Source: Schoenobius gigantellus
Taxonomy: Eukaryota > Arthropoda > Insecta > Lepidoptera > Crambidae
DNA: 64,000 bases
Reading direction: 5' to 3'
Assembly (NCBI GenBank): GCA_963935595.1
Contig: OZ012549.1
Span: forward strand, 22,059,318 to 22,123,317
Every line of letters begins with the position of its first letter. Within the stretch, counting starts at the first letter, position 1. The translations under genes and the position numbers were made by a program. Under the pieces are notes generated by a model. It had not been told where the DNA came from, searched no databases, and saw nothing but the letters and a program-made list of their open reading frames with translations. Shown one piece after another: positions 41,039-52,599 of this stretch.

Positions 41039-42070
41039 GGAACTTATTGAAAATTCATCAATTTTTACTAGGGTTGTCACAAATGTATCTGTTTTTGAAA
41101 CCTGAATAAGAAAAACTACAACGAAAAATAGTATTAACTTTAAGTCTAACACAAAGAGATCAATATGAAGTGATAGTCGATGCACTGTGCTGGTGCAAAA
41201 GTTGATGAAGGTTGATGAGCTGTTGACTGTACGTGAAAAAATTATCCTGAATGTTGTTTCAGTAAATCTACGTTAGTGAAAAACGTAATCAACTTTCATT
41301 AGAAAAAACAATTTGTATTTTTTTTAAGTAAAGTAGTTTATAAGTATTTTGTTTCTAGTTATTCCTTTTTTCTTTGTATACTAGTTTTAGTAAGACATTT
41401 CTGTGACGTCATTATTATGTCATCAATAATTAAAAATATTTGTTATTAAATAGAAAAAAACAATACAATGTATAATATTTATACATTGTTATTACAGATT
41501 TTGACTATTGTAACATTAAGCAAACAATCAATACCTATATGTTTAACAGGTCAGTACACTAGGATTGTCCTAAAACTAATTGAATACTATTACTACTAAA
41601 GTAAAATCTTACAGCAAAATCTTGTTGTCGACGTCCCACTACGACTGACTCTCTCTCGTCACTCGTGACAACCCTATCGAGAGTTGCGCGCTAGACATTT
41701 TTCGCCGTGGTGCCGTGTGCAATAACCTATTTAAATGACTTTACGTATTGACCTTTAATTTGCTCGTTAAAAACTTTCCATTCATTATTGAAATAATTCA
41801 ATTTCAAAGATTTATTATTTAAACACAAATTAAACAAACATCAATTAAATTTTATACATAAAATATATTTATTAGGGTAGTTTATTGACATAATTGTGTT
41901 TTAAACGAAAGAAATTCATTATTAGATTTTAAAATTAATGTAAATAAGATACATATATACCCACGTTTTTAACTAAGACGACATTTGTTACTAAAAAGTT
42001 TTAAAAAATGCAGTAATACCTTGTAAATGCATTTTTATAACTTTCAATGTATTTGAATTTTTTATATATT

Positions 42071-42226
42071 ACTAGCTGTGCCGCGCGAACTACGTTTCGC
42101 CATAATAAAAAATAGTTTACGACCTATTCTCAGACCTACTGAAAATATTCAAAAAATTTCATAAAGATCGGTCAAGCCGTTTCGGAGGTGTTTGATAACA
42201 AACACTGTGACACGAGAATTTTATAT
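42071..42226 (+). repeat. 'actagctgtgcc' dispersed repeat
   Basis: Nearly identical to 16017-16165, including 'ttacgacctattctcagacc'. Inserted in the Polinton, apparently between copies of 'tatatt'. Confidence 0.75.
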
Positions 42227-42439
42227 ATTAGATTTATGTTTCAGTGTTATTAAAACAAACCAAAAAATAAGAATGAAACATTATTAAACACGAAAACTTA
42301 TTGCAATTTTAATTAAAGTACAATCAACAGCACATCAACCTACGATAAATATTTAATTGGGTCTTTGTTAATTAATATAATAATAGTTTCATTGATTGAA
42401 AATCAGTTGTTATGACCTTTAAGTTTTTGGATATGTCGA

Positions 42440-42800
42440 ACTGCCTTTACCATTTTTTTGTCGAGGGGAACCGTACTCGCCGTTGGCTAGACGACGAGCG
42501 TGTATGGGGCTCCCAGCAGAGTGCCGGCCTAACCACTAAACCACCCCGGTATTCTCCCTGCCCTTATAGGCGCGCGTGATAGGGTCCACACTGCGACTTC
42601 CACGTAGTTAAAATGTGCATACGCTCATTATGCTGCTATTTATTTATATGCTTTATTATGTTAAACCTTATACATATTTAATTCAGACAGTAAGTAGGCA
42701 TGCCTCCTACCCGGTGGATAAGTGACCTGGTTAGGGTTGAAGGAGATTCATAGGGAGGCCTATGTCTTCTGAGCAGAAGACCTAATGGCTGATGATGATG
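42440..42800. repeat. SINE-like pieces (tRNA-like head and GATGAT-type tail)
   Basis: The minus strand at about 42555-42500 reads 'ggtggtttagtggttaggcc', a perfect match to the tRNA A-box consensus. The separate plus-strand segment 42690-42800 ends in 'ggctgatgatgatg', the common 3' end of lepidopteran SINEs. Limits and relationship are unclear. Confidence 0.5.
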
Positions 42801-43499
42801 TTGATATTTGATTCTAATCGCTAGTCCATATCCACTTATTTAACTTACATATATTAATATCTAGTGAATGCTAATAAATAAAACCAAATTCAGTAAGTTG
42901 TACATATATATTAACCTTGGGCGTTAATAATTGTAATAAATAAATGATTGGGTTTAACCATTATTTCTATATAGGTTTTCAAACGAATAATTTACATTTT
43001 GATATATACTTACATATAAAATTAAGTATTTTTGCTATCATTTGGGTCCGTTTCTTTACACTTATATCAAACAAAACTGACAAGGATTATAAACATAAAA
43101 TAAAAATCCTACGTCATATGGAGTACATCTTTTTGTCTATTTTTAGTGCAAGCATAATATATATTTCATCATAACGCTTTCTGTTTGTACGCTAATACTA
43201 GAAAAACCGCTAGTATAACATTTTTCACATTTAGGAATGTCGCAAAATCATTTAAACAAAGTGTCCTCTGTCCAAAGGTTCTCCGGAAGATATCACTCTT
43301 AGCGATAAGACTGTCGAAATTGTACATTTTAGCTTTGTAAAACTTCTGTAACTGTACTACTTTCGTGGTGAGTAATAAAGAGTATCTTTCTATCATCACT
43401 TCGTAGCCCAGGGTCTGATTTGCTTGGAATGACAATCACTCCAAAACATAGTTTTGACTGAGGTTTTTACAGCCGATCTGTCTGACGCCAACTTTCTTT

Positions 43500-43800
43500 G
43501 GATATAATAATAATAATGTCCTCCTAACCGATATTCGGTCACGGCGGACAATCTCCACAGAGACTAGCCATCTGCGCAGGAGATATTATAGGGCACAAGT
43601 GACTGCGCAAACGCAAGTGCACTCTCTGTTCCTTCACTCGCCTAGTCCGATGGGACGGTTAACCGACACGATCGGGGTGAGATCAGGCGCAGGACCCACT
43701 GTTTAACGTGCCTTCCGAAGCACGGAGGAGCTTGAGATGTTTCTTATTTTGGTCACCCATCCTAGGACTGACCACAGCGAACGTTGCTGTGGTCAGTCAA
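43500..43800 (-). repeat. SINE with 5S rRNA-like head
   Basis: Minus strand. The head region (plus 43751-43788, 'ggtcacccatcctaggactg' ...) aligns with the 3' half of 5S rRNA (AGCAACGT ... GG-TAGT--T--GATGGG-GACC). A body with 'gtgcttcggaaggcacgtta' follows, and the tail is (ATT)n at 43507-43517. The first half of 5S is missing or truncated. Its head also contains a palindrome (43768-43796), so the 5S likeness needs a proper alignment. Confidence 0.5.
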
Positions 43801-44173
43801 ACAAAACCGTATTTCTAGCTGCAATATTCAATTCAATTTAAAATAATTATTTTTGAAGACAAAACAAGTGTAATTAGGTCGCGGACGCCGCGGTCACACC
43901 GGACGCGGCGAGCCATACGACACTAAGAATTTGCTGACAGTAAATACTTAACTACTTAATGGCGCAACGAGCCATATGACGCTAAACATTTGCTGACAGA
44001 AAATACTTAACTACTGAAATGGTTAGATTTGAAGTAAATTATTTTGAATGATAATTTATCAAAACATAACCAGCAATCGCTGGTTCGAATCATTAGGTGA
44101 TTTTGTACTTAAACACGGAATAATACGAGCGTAAACTTCTAAACTGAAAATTTACTTTTGTAACTGTAAAAAT

Positions 44174-44263
44174 CTGCTACCACGTGTTTTATTGTTCCTT
44201 ATAGATGGAGTGAAATCGTGTCTGCGATTGAACGAGATATAGAAGGAACAATAATACACTACT
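44174..44263 (-). repeat. Polinton right terminal inverted repeat
   Basis: Reverse complement of 27640-27729 with one difference ('ataagg' for 'agaagg'), which weakens its internal hairpin. Confidence 0.95.
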
Positions 44264-44269
44264 GCCCTG
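44264..44269. other. Target-site duplication, right copy (GCCCTG)
   Basis: Identical to 27634-27639. Confidence 0.95.
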
Positions 44270-44464
44270 GGACCCAAATCCCAAAATAGACTTCAATCAG
44301 CGACGACTCTACTTTTTATGACTGTGACTGACTATCTAGTATGCGGCGGCGAAGCGAGAGCAGACCTGTGACGTCACGCGAAGGCCGCTCGTCCGCACGG
44401 AAGATTTAATATTGACGCGAGTTTCAATTGGATGTAACACTAAAACTACTAGTGCTATTGTATA

Positions 44465-45192
44465 TGTTACAGTCAAAACTCATAACCGGTCAAAACCACT
44501 TTTGACTGCAAAACTCAGGCAAAAGTGGTTTTGACCGATGCCTTCAGTTAAAAACAGTTTTGACTGATTTTTGTAGTCAAAAGTGGTTTTGACCGATGCC
44601 CTTAGTCAAAAACAGTTTTGACTGCAAAAACCAGTCATGAGTGGTGTTGCCTGATTTAAGATTTGGGGGGTATGAGTTCCCCTAGAATAGTATGACGCTG
44701 CGCTCGTTTCACTCGCTCCGCTACGCATGGTCATGTTCTGAACCTAACCTAACCTACAGTAGGCAATTTGTTACCTATTTTCTTTCGTGATGGCGGGGGG
44801 CTTCGCCCCCCAGCCCCCCCATTTTGGGGCGCTGCGCCCCCCCGCCCCCCTGCTCCTTAGTCTTTTATACAAAAAGATGCCCTCTCTGTATTTCTAATCG
44901 TTAACATAGTAATTTAGGTGCACGTTTAAAATTTTAATATCCAAAATCGATTATTCATAACCCACTTTTTGTAAGCTCGAACCACTTTTGACCGATATAA
45001 TTTGGTCACAAACACTATTACCCAATATTTTGCAGTTAAAAGTAGTTTTGCCCAACGTCCTTAGTTAAAACCACTTTTGACTGCGAAAATTAGTCAAAAT
45101 TGTTTTTAGCTAAGGGTGTCGGTTTAAACAATTTTTGCCTGATTTTTGCAGTCAAAAGTGGTTTTGACTGGTTATGAGTTTGGACTGTAACA
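44465..45192. mobile_element. Fold-back TIR element built of repeated 'aaaagtggttttgac' units
   Basis: 728 bp flanked by TA on both sides. Ends are inverted over about 50 bp ('tgttacagtc' ... 'gactgtaaca'). Inside, at least eight copies of a 'gtcaaaagtggttttgac'-type unit, itself palindromic, occur in both arms. The centre (44640-44980) is unique and includes a G/C-run segment (44797-44850) with 'gggggcttcgcccccc'. No ORF. The TA flank suggests Tc1/mariner-type mobilisation. Confidence 0.75.
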
Positions 45193-45199
45193 TATACAT

Positions 45200-46600
45200 G
45201 TAAGCTATGTTGTGACAGTTACAAACGATTTTGCATACTTAGTAACATTCTTCATTGTAAATTAATATAAAAATTGTGGAAGGTCTTTTACTCGTATTTG
45301 CATCAACAACTCTATAGCTCGAGCTCGTAGCTACGTGAGGCTTCAGGCATTGACATATGTTACGTATACGTCAATGGCTTCGGGATGACTTATAATCATG
45401 CTTTTTTGAGATCAAAGAAGTGCAACTTCTGCACATAGTATTATTTATTATCTATTTTGTGGTAAGAGTCAATTCGGACGGCCGTACAAGTTCGTAAACT
45501 GGCGAGTGCAAAACTCGCGAGCGCGCGCCAGTTGGCACCTTACTATTTTTTGTGAAACAGTTAACTCGCGTTTCTTTAAATGTTGCTTTTTTAAAATATT
45601 ATTGCTTTTCATCTTAATTTCGTTATTTATGACAATAACTACAAACATTATGGGTCTTATTATGACGTTATATTGCCTCATCTCATCATCAACATCCTCT
45701 CATCATACGAGCTTAGTAAAAATATATAGCTTAAAACGAGCCTAATTAATAGGAATATGTAGGGTTGTGTATAATAAAATTTTCGCGCAATAACATTAAA
45801 AGGCGAATGATAAATAAAATCACAATTTGGCTGACAAATTGAGTCTCTTGTTCGATTGAAATAAAATCGTCCCACAATTTGGCGCACGTTGCTCCATCGA
45901 GGGTAAACATAAAATGTAACGAGGGACAAAATCAACAAGCACGTCTATTTTCACTGCGATATTCAACATACGGAATGCAGGATTTGTACATTTGTGTTCA
46001 TACGTGCTAACTCTTGCTCATTCAGCTCCTTATAATTTTTGTGTACTTACCTAATAATTGAAGATTTTTTAATTACTTTGTTGTTATTATTTTACGACGG
46101 TGGAAAAAAAAGCAGCAATTAGGTACGTACACCACGTACACGTCTGAGGTTCAAAAATGATTGTTAAATCTCAATTGAATAAAGGATATTGAATTTGAAT
46201 TGACCAATTAATAAGGATAATCTTAATTACCTCGAAATGCTCGATTGTGATTTCTAATAAGACGCTACAATTTGTGTGCACGTAAATTTAATTAAGAAAG
46301 GAAGTGCGATCAGCAATTTTGTTCTCATTCTTTGTTCTAATTGTTTGCGAAAGTACAGAGCATACGTACCTAATCTATTTAGCAATAATAACACGTATGA
46401 CACTGTGGGATACCTTCATTAAAGGCATATGCGTTCTCAAGTGGGACACGATCGATAATCTTTAAATTACAAAAAAAAAACAATATGTTGAACACCTTTT
46501 TAGGAAGTAAGAGATTTTTTACAGGTGTAGAGTCAACTTTTTTTTTTTTTTTCATTCCTACTTGTATTTGCAGACATCTTGAGTATATTCAGGATGTATG
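45200..46600. other. Spacer without supported gene
   Basis: ORFs at 45469-45938 lack any feature. A 29-bp near-palindrome at 45355-45383 (cattgac...gtcaatg) resembles two joined ends of the 7272-9084 element. Confidence 0.4.
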
Positions 46601-46723
46601 CACATACAAGGTTAATATGATTTCATTAAATTAGATTGTTTTGCTTTGTTTTGACGTCAATAAGTGTCTGTAAAGGCCTATGTTGAATAAAGATTTTTGA
46701 ATTTGAATTTGAATTTGAATTTC
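46600..46723 (+). repeat. LINE/SINE 3' end with (TTTGAA)n tail
   Basis: 'ttgaataaagatttttgaat' followed by four 'ttgaat' repeats. The AATAAA-like signal before the simple tail fits a retroposon 3' end. Confidence 0.55.
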
Positions 46724-47390
46724 CATATTTATTTTCTCAATTAAAATTGAAAGTGCACAGTAGTGTTGTAGGTTTAAAAATATACCAAATTCCAGATAAA
46801 TCTGACACGAACGTAATATGTGATTGTGATCAGGTGGTATTGAATGAAGCTTGGGACACTTTTCAATAAAGATAACGTTACTCGTAAAAAGATGATTAGA
46901 GGCAGGCGAATTAAGGTTTTGGAAGATTTGCCAGCCATCAAAACGTAAATGTTTTGAACGTACCTTCGGTAATGGCAAAATAGATACATTGATAAGGCCC
47001 ATAAGCTGTATCATTACGTAATAATTGCACCATTCAACGCATGATAACATGCATATAAATTGCCCGATATATTTTAATAACTCCATTACTGATGACGACG
47101 TTGGCCGAATATCATCTTTACATAAGCCAACCATTGTGCCTTTTGTCCAAAATATCATAAGCTTAATCCAGCAATAAAAACGGGACTAAACATTTATCAA
47201 AACTGTTATAATATAGTATGAATGATACAACGTAATAAATCACTGCCTGATAAATTGGCAAACGTAAGTAGAGCGCTGATAGTAGTTTCAATTTGTTTTC
47301 AGGACTGAGCCTTTGGTGACAGTTGGGCGTCAGTAATATTACGTTTCCAATTACTGGTAATAGTTGGTACAGATGGTTAGGGATTACAGT
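46724..47390. other. Spacer; long minus ORF judged spurious
   Basis: A 175-codon minus frame (46631-47158) overlaps the repeat tail and encodes no motif I recognise. Treated as non-coding. Confidence 0.4.
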
Positions 47391-47399
47391 AAAACTATC

Positions 47400-48065
47400 A
47401 AAATGAAGTCGGTGTTTATTTTTTGTAAAATATTTTTTATTTTAATATTTTTAGTGACTTTAATGCCAGCTTACCGAAGTTAATTGAAAGAATACAAGTG
47501 AGGGTCAGCTCGGGTCATGACTGTACCAAATGACAGAAGCAAATACCTGAGAAGCTTCAGAATAAACATGAAACACGTTGAATGTCCCCAAATTTTTTTA
47601 CAAAAAATAGAACCGACTTCAAAAACACTGAAAACTTAAAAATAATCTTCTTCTATATTGAAGTCGGCGCCAAACGATGATCTCCTAGAAAGTGTTAAAA
47701 TTTGTTACCGACTTCAATATAGAAGAAGATTATTTTTAAGTTTTCAGTATTTTTGAAGTCTGTTCTATTTTTTGTAAAAAAAAAATATTTTTAACTTTTT
47801 AGTGAATGATATCTTTTTAGTGAAAGAAACCCTAATTTAATACCAGCTCACCTTCGGTATTAAATTAGTGTTTTCCTCGATTTTCTATGAGATCCCATCA
47901 TTCGATCCTGACTTTGGTGACCATGGGACCACCCTTGCAGTATACTCTATCAAATACAAAAATAATTTTGGAAATCGGTTTAAAAATGACGGAGTTATGA
48001 GGTAACAAACATAAAAAAAAAATACAACCGAATTGATAACCTCCTCCTTTTTTGAAGTCGGTTAA
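47400..48065. repeat. Fold-back repeat, 68-bp arms, 'gaagtcggt' family
   Basis: Arms 47600-47667 and 47708-47775 are inverted copies with two mismatches and a 40-nt loop. 'gaagtcggt' motifs recur at 47408 and 48053 and in the related repeat at 18780-18800. Confidence 0.8.
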
Positions 48066-48309
48066 TAAAATAAGGTTATTTTGTAAGTATAGGGCTCCCC
48101 TCGATTTTTCTGGTAATGGGACCAATTGGAAAGTATACCTTCTAAAACAAAAAAAGTTTTTTTTTATTTCCAATATTCTGAAAGTTGGTCTCTGTTAACC
48201 TAAGACGCATAACACATTGCACCGGACACCGCTCCGGTGTGCGGCGCTGCGGTTTTTAATTTTGACTGAAGAATCTTAACTTGTATACAAAAAGTACGCA
48301 ACCATAACC

Positions 48310-49063
48310 TCGTCGGCGGCACCTGTCCATCAATGGTGGGCCCCTCACGCCCTCTCCAAGTTAGAGGTAGAGAGGAGTTCCCCGGGGCATACTCCGGGGG
48401 AGGTAATTTTTACTGTGGTTTTCCCGACGCTCAGTGCGCCAGGCCCCCGGCCCCGCTCAATGCGTGTGGTAACCGGCTTGCCCAACGGCAGACCCAACTG
48501 GATCCACCGCCGCGCACGCGAGCCAAAGCTCAACGGCCTAAAACACCACCCACCGCAAAAAGCGGCCACGGTGGCAACACAAGGTGGCCCGCCGAGTAGC
48601 GTTCGGCCATCCCACGCTCCCCTCATGGTGGCCGCCGAAGTCACACAGTGATCGGAACAGCCTTAGTCCTTGGAACAACGATACGCTGAAGCTAAACGAG
48701 CTTGCATCGACTCGGAACAACGACATGCCGAAGCTCAACAAGGACCCGCATCAACCCGACCAAAGACGCAACAGCACAAGGCGCAGCGCGCCACCCCGGG
48801 CGACACACAACCCCATCTTAAAAAAGAAGGAGAGGTGACGCCCCACATGGCCACATGAAGTGACCCGCCGGGTTACACCCGGCCACACCACGCTGACTGT
48901 CAGACTGTCAGACTCTTAGCCCGCTGCAAAAAATCTACCCCATCTTAAAAAAGAAGGAGAGGTGACGCCCCACATGGCCACATGAAGTGACCCGCCGGGT
49001 TATACCCGGCCACACCACGCTGACTGTCAGACTGTCAGACTCTTAGCCCGCTGCAGAAAATCT
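48310..49063. repeat. GC-rich repeat body with two 127-bp tandem units
   Basis: Units 48811-48937 and 48938-49063 differ at only two positions. The upstream part (48310-48800) is GC-rich with short frames in several registers and an internally repeated 'ggaacaacga'. It abuts the tRNA-headed repeat at 49066-49340, so both may form one roughly 1-kb composite on the minus strand. Confidence 0.65.
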
Positions 49064-49065
49064 GT

Positions 49066-49340
49066 CGAGTTGCCCAGGGTGCACCACGAGGAGGTTGTCT
49101 AACATAGCACCCCATACATCGCGATCCTGGGGCATACGACAGGAAAGCTCTTTGCCTTCATCTCACTGATGTTACTCTTATGGCGACAAACTTAGGTAAG
49201 ACGGTGGTATCTAGCCAGTCGGGCTCAGAAGCCCTACCATAAACCAAACCGAGCAGAAAAACTTCTGCCCCATGGAAAATTGAACCCCGGACCACCCGAT
49301 CAACACCGGGTGGTCTCAACCACTAGACCACGGAGGTGGT
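49066..49340 (-). repeat. tRNA-headed SINE (family 2)
   Basis: Minus strand begins 'ctccgtggtctagtggttga' (perfect tRNA A-box) with B-box-like 'ggggttcaattttcc'. The body 'ctgctcggtttggttt' and 'tgtcgccataagag' matches the plus-strand copy at 52280-52460. Confidence 0.7.
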
Positions 49341-49794
49341 TAAATAATAAATGATGAGGTGAAAAATCGAGATAATTGAAGTGAATATCCTATCTTAACA
49401 GTTGGACCAAATTACATATGTGATCTGTTAAGTAGTTTTGAAATTAATCCCGGATAAACATCGTGACGCGGGATTTTTTATGTATATAGATAAGAAAAGA
49501 TACTCAGAAGACGAACTGACGAAGTCCAAACACTATAATGAGAGACAAGTTGCGGGCGGCTCCTCAATTTCGTTTCGCAAGAAACAGCTCCCTGAAGACT
49601 TACAAACAGGACTTTAGAATTATTCTTAGAAAATTATTAGTTTTACGTAAAGTTTAATACCTATTATAAGGGGAATAAAGTCGTGACTAATAGAAAGAAT
49701 ATAGGTAGCGATTGTTTTCAATGTTGTTTCAAGTCGATCTAGCTAGACTATATTCATTAATAAATACCTTTTGCCATCGATTTTATGTGGGTAT

Positions 49795-50067
49795 TGTGGA
49801 ACGTCGGTGGCGCTGCTGTGGACTCTGCACTGGCCTTCAAATCGGATCCGAGGTTCGATCCTGCCGTTTTTCGAATTTCATATGTACATTTTCTGACGCT
49901 CCTACGGTGAAGAAAACATCGTGGGGCAACCTGCATACATCTGCGAAGAAATTCAAAAGTGTATGACGTGTAGTCGACCAATACGCCTAAACACCCTAAC
50001 TTAGGGTAAGTTCGACTCGAGCCCTTCGGTGGGGACGCACGCCGTATATGAGCTGCGATGATGTGGG
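49795..50067 (+). repeat. tRNA-derived SINE with GATGAT end (family 1)
   Basis: Starts 'gtcggtggcgctgctgtgga', B-box-like 'gaggttcgatcctgcc' near 49850, body 'ctacggtgaagaaaacatcg', ends 'gagctgcgatgatg'. Related to 53161-53491. Confidence 0.7.
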
Positions 50068-50079
50068 TTTACTTCAATA

Positions 50080-51120
50080 TGGTACCTAATCTCCGTCTGC
50101 TAGAATTGCTACCACAATAGGAAAAGGGAACTTATCATGAACTTACTTTAAAACAAAATTATGACCGCAGTGCGCTGCCGTAGAATCAACTAACACTTTT
50201 TTCAAAAGCAACTTTTTTTAAGTTTAAAGTAGGCCGCATCTTTTGATCTCACCTTCGTTCTTATCTCATTTCGTTCCAAAGATGAAAAAAAATTAATACT
50301 CAATAATTAATGAGTAAACTGAGAAGAAGAATTGAACAATTTACCAATCAATTTTAAATTTCCTAGACTCAACATTATGGTGCCAAATATAATGCATAAT
50401 GAGCGTTATTCAGTTTTGCCTCAACGCAAAAAGTTGATATGAAAAAAAAAACTATGACAAAAAAGAACAACGTACTTACGTACAGTCATCTACACTTTGT
50501 AGATGGACTCTGAGGAAAATATTGATGTATTCAAAATAACATTCATAAACCTTTTAATAACATTTTTAAAATCACACCTATTAGGCAATTGAACATAAAA
50601 AGGTATTGTTAACCGTCTATCTTATTCAGTGTCTTGCAAGCAAAAACTAACTCGGTGAACAATTGAATGTGCTATTGAAAAGTGTCTTTTTCCCTCGTGC
50701 GTGAGCTTTGTGTATAAAAATACTTTTGATGTACTTGACTCCTGTGCTATGATAATAAGTTCCTGTAACAAAAGACCGTCTCCTCTGCCCTTTATATTTT
50801 CAACAGTATACCCTTTTTCTTACAATAACAAAATAATTTTTTATCCTCAGCTTGGTTACCTTTAAAGTAGTACTAAATCAGATAGATAACAATAAACGGT
50901 GTAACATTTAATTTTTAAAACACTTCAAACGTTTTGAATTGCTTAAATTATAGGTATATCTGACATTAAAGCGTAATAAAGTTTCAATAGCATGTGTAAC
51001 TGCAATTTATACCAATGATTTATAAACATTGCAATTATTGTAACGACGCTACTCTAGGTGTGATTAAGAATAATTATGTACCTATGTTGCTTATTTACAT
51101 GCTAGCAATAAATATTCCAA
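50080..51120. other. AT-rich spacer
   Basis: No gene or named repeat seen. Confidence 0.45.
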
Positions 51121-51126
51121 GTTCGC

Positions 51127-51905
51127 ATGTTTAAAGATCTTTATGTAGGTTTAGCCATCATAAGAGTCGGGTATCCCGGACATAAGTATGCCCCGGCGTG
51201 TTTGCTAGAAGTTAGGGCAACGTGTTTTCTGTCCTACATACGACCGGCTGCTTATTCAACAACTCTACAGATCATTTGTGGAGATCCATGGGGCATAGGC
51301 TTCCCCCATGGATCTCTACAAACGATCGGTCTTGTGCTGCCCGCATACAGCGGCTTTGTGAAGAGTTTGCACAATCTCATGGTCTTAAATGCTACAAATT
51401 AATAGTGCTATTATGGTATTTACGGCAGGGAATAAAGCCCCCCATTATGTGCCACCAGTAAAGATGGGTGGGGTAGAACTCATAAGGGTAAGCTTTAAGT
51501 ATTTAGGGCACATACTTTCGGATCATCGTAAGGATGATGATGATAGTGAGAGGGAAAGGAGGGCGCTAGCAATCCCCTGTAATTTGTTGGCCCGCAGATT
51601 TGCGCGTTGTAATGAGGAGGCTTAGATCATTTACCCAAATTTTTTAGTTATTTAGATCATTTAGTCTGAATGCTCTAAGTGAGGAAGTAAAGTTATCTTT
51701 ACTCCGAGTCTTCTGTCAATCTTTTTACACGTGCAGTTTGTGGATCAATTCTACGAAGCGGGCTTATAATACTCTACGTGTTCAGTATAATAATGCCTCT
51801 GCAATGTTTGCAGAGGCATTTGTTGACGATTTTTATGCCATTGTGCCAATGATGAGCAAGATCCATGGTAGTTCTAAGCTAACACTGTCCTTAGCTAGCT
51901 GATAA
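51127..51905 (+). pseudogene. Non-LTR reverse transcriptase C-terminal fragment
   Basis: Plus strand, three frames. 'KMGGVELIRVSFKYLGHILS' with 'RERRALAIPCNLLARRFARC' (51389-51625) is the segment after the RT palm in a common animal LINE type. It continues, frameshifted, with 'VKLSLLRVFCQSFYTCSLWI' and 'RVQYNNASAMFAEAFVDDF' to about 51850. Two short-loop inverted duplications (51271-51326, 51792-51820) disrupt it. No catalytic box remains intact. Confidence 0.7.
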
Positions 51906-51957
51906 AATTGATAGCCCGATTATTGTGTACTAGGCAGGTGTACTTACATCTGCAATA

Positions 51958-52009
51958 CACAACCTCTTTTCTATTTCTTATTATTATAAGAAATAGAAAA
52001 GAGGTTGTG
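51958..52009. repeat. Perfect 23-bp hairpin with 6-nt loop
   Basis: Arms 51958-51980 and 51987-52009 are exact reverse complements. Confidence 0.95.
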
Positions 52010-52159
52010 GATTGTTTGTTATTGTGCCTTTTTTCCTTTTTTTAACCATGTTTTTAGATTTGTATTTTTACTAGTAGTAATACTATAACAAATTTTTGGT
52101 ATCAAAGCACTGTACTGTACTTAAGGACTATTTTTGTCTGATAATAAATATTATTATTA

Positions 52160-52590
52160 TTATTATTTGCCAGATCGTCGATCCAACTGGTCGGGGGCCT
52201 ACCCACCCCAGTCACCCTATTGAGCGTCGTCCGGTACGTGGTCGCCATTTAAGAACCGTACGGCCCTAACGGCCGCCGGTAAACGCCGTTTCTGTGGTCT
52301 AGTGGTTGAGGATCTGATGGTCCGGGGTTCTAATTCTCACAGAGGCGGAAGATTTTCTGCTTGGTTTGGTTGGTTTTGGCTTTTGAATGCCTGGCTAGCT
52401 ACCACCATCTTTCCTGAGTTTGTCGCCATAATAACGTTGTGGTGTTCCGACAAATAGAGGTAAGATAAAAGGTAAGGTTCTTCAATTGCTGAAAAATCCA
52501 GGTGATTCTCACTTTTATTTTCAGCGTTATCATCACTTACCATCAGGTGAGTGAGAAGAATTCCAAGAGAAGCCTGGTTGTGTGTAAAAA
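52160..52590 (+). repeat. tRNA-headed SINE (family 2)
   Basis: 'ctgtggtctagtggttgagg' (A-box, 52290s) and 'ggggttctaattctc' (B-box-like, 52325). Body like 49340-49066; ends in an A-rich tract near 52590. The (ATT)n run at 52147-52168 may belong to an older tail. Confidence 0.7.
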
Positions 52591-52599
52591 AAGATAAAA

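Larger units (their letters stand above)
41040..44173. other. Non-coding right end of the Polinton with inserted repeats
   Basis: No ORF with family features. A second minus-strand donor (GTAAGA, about 41612-41607) preceded by GC-richer sequence (41615-41725) and a TATTTAAAT box could mark another leader exon. Inserted repeats: 42071-42226 ('actagct' family), 42440-42560 (tRNA-like A-box), 42690-42800 (SINE-like 3' end) and 43500-43800 (5S-like SINE). Confidence 0.6.
27640..44263 (+). mobile_element. Complete Polinton/Maverick (adintovirus-like) element
   Basis: A 16,624-bp element with 90-bp inverted termini starting AGTAGTGTATT and a 6-bp target duplication GCCCTG on both sides (27634-27639, 44264-44269), the Polinton hallmark. 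It encodes all the core functions of the group: protein-primed DNA polymerase B, retroviral-type integrase with chromodomain, A32/FtsK-type packaging ATPase, adenain-like protease, and major and minor capsid proteins. A PLA2-domain protein and several small genes are added. The left half is transcribed rightward and the right half leftward, meeting near 34700-35800. All core frames are open. Cargo repeats in the non-coding right end (42071-42226, 42440-42800, 43500-43800) and at 35633-35790 are later insertions. Confidence 0.97.

Noticed and set aside
40895..41185. 96-codon minus ORF upstream of the spliced gene
   Set aside because: Crosses the predicted TATA box and leader exon; better explained as 5' UTR.
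42944..43435. Two ORFs in the Polinton right end
   Set aside because: AT-rich, no family features, not in line with the neighbouring genes.
43745..43800. True 5S rRNA gene
   Set aside because: Only the 3' half resembles 5S and it is fused to a SINE body.
44465..45192. Regular repeated units suggesting a CRISPR array
   Set aside because: Units are palindromic, irregularly spaced and arranged as two inverted arms in a eukaryotic genome.
46631..47158. 175-codon minus ORF as a gene
   Set aside because: Overlaps a simple-repeat tail, has no motif or coding-like composition and no neighbours of the same type.
52285..52345. True tRNA gene
   Set aside because: Good A-box but imperfect B-box, no complete cloverleaf that I can draw, and it is part of a repeated SINE body.
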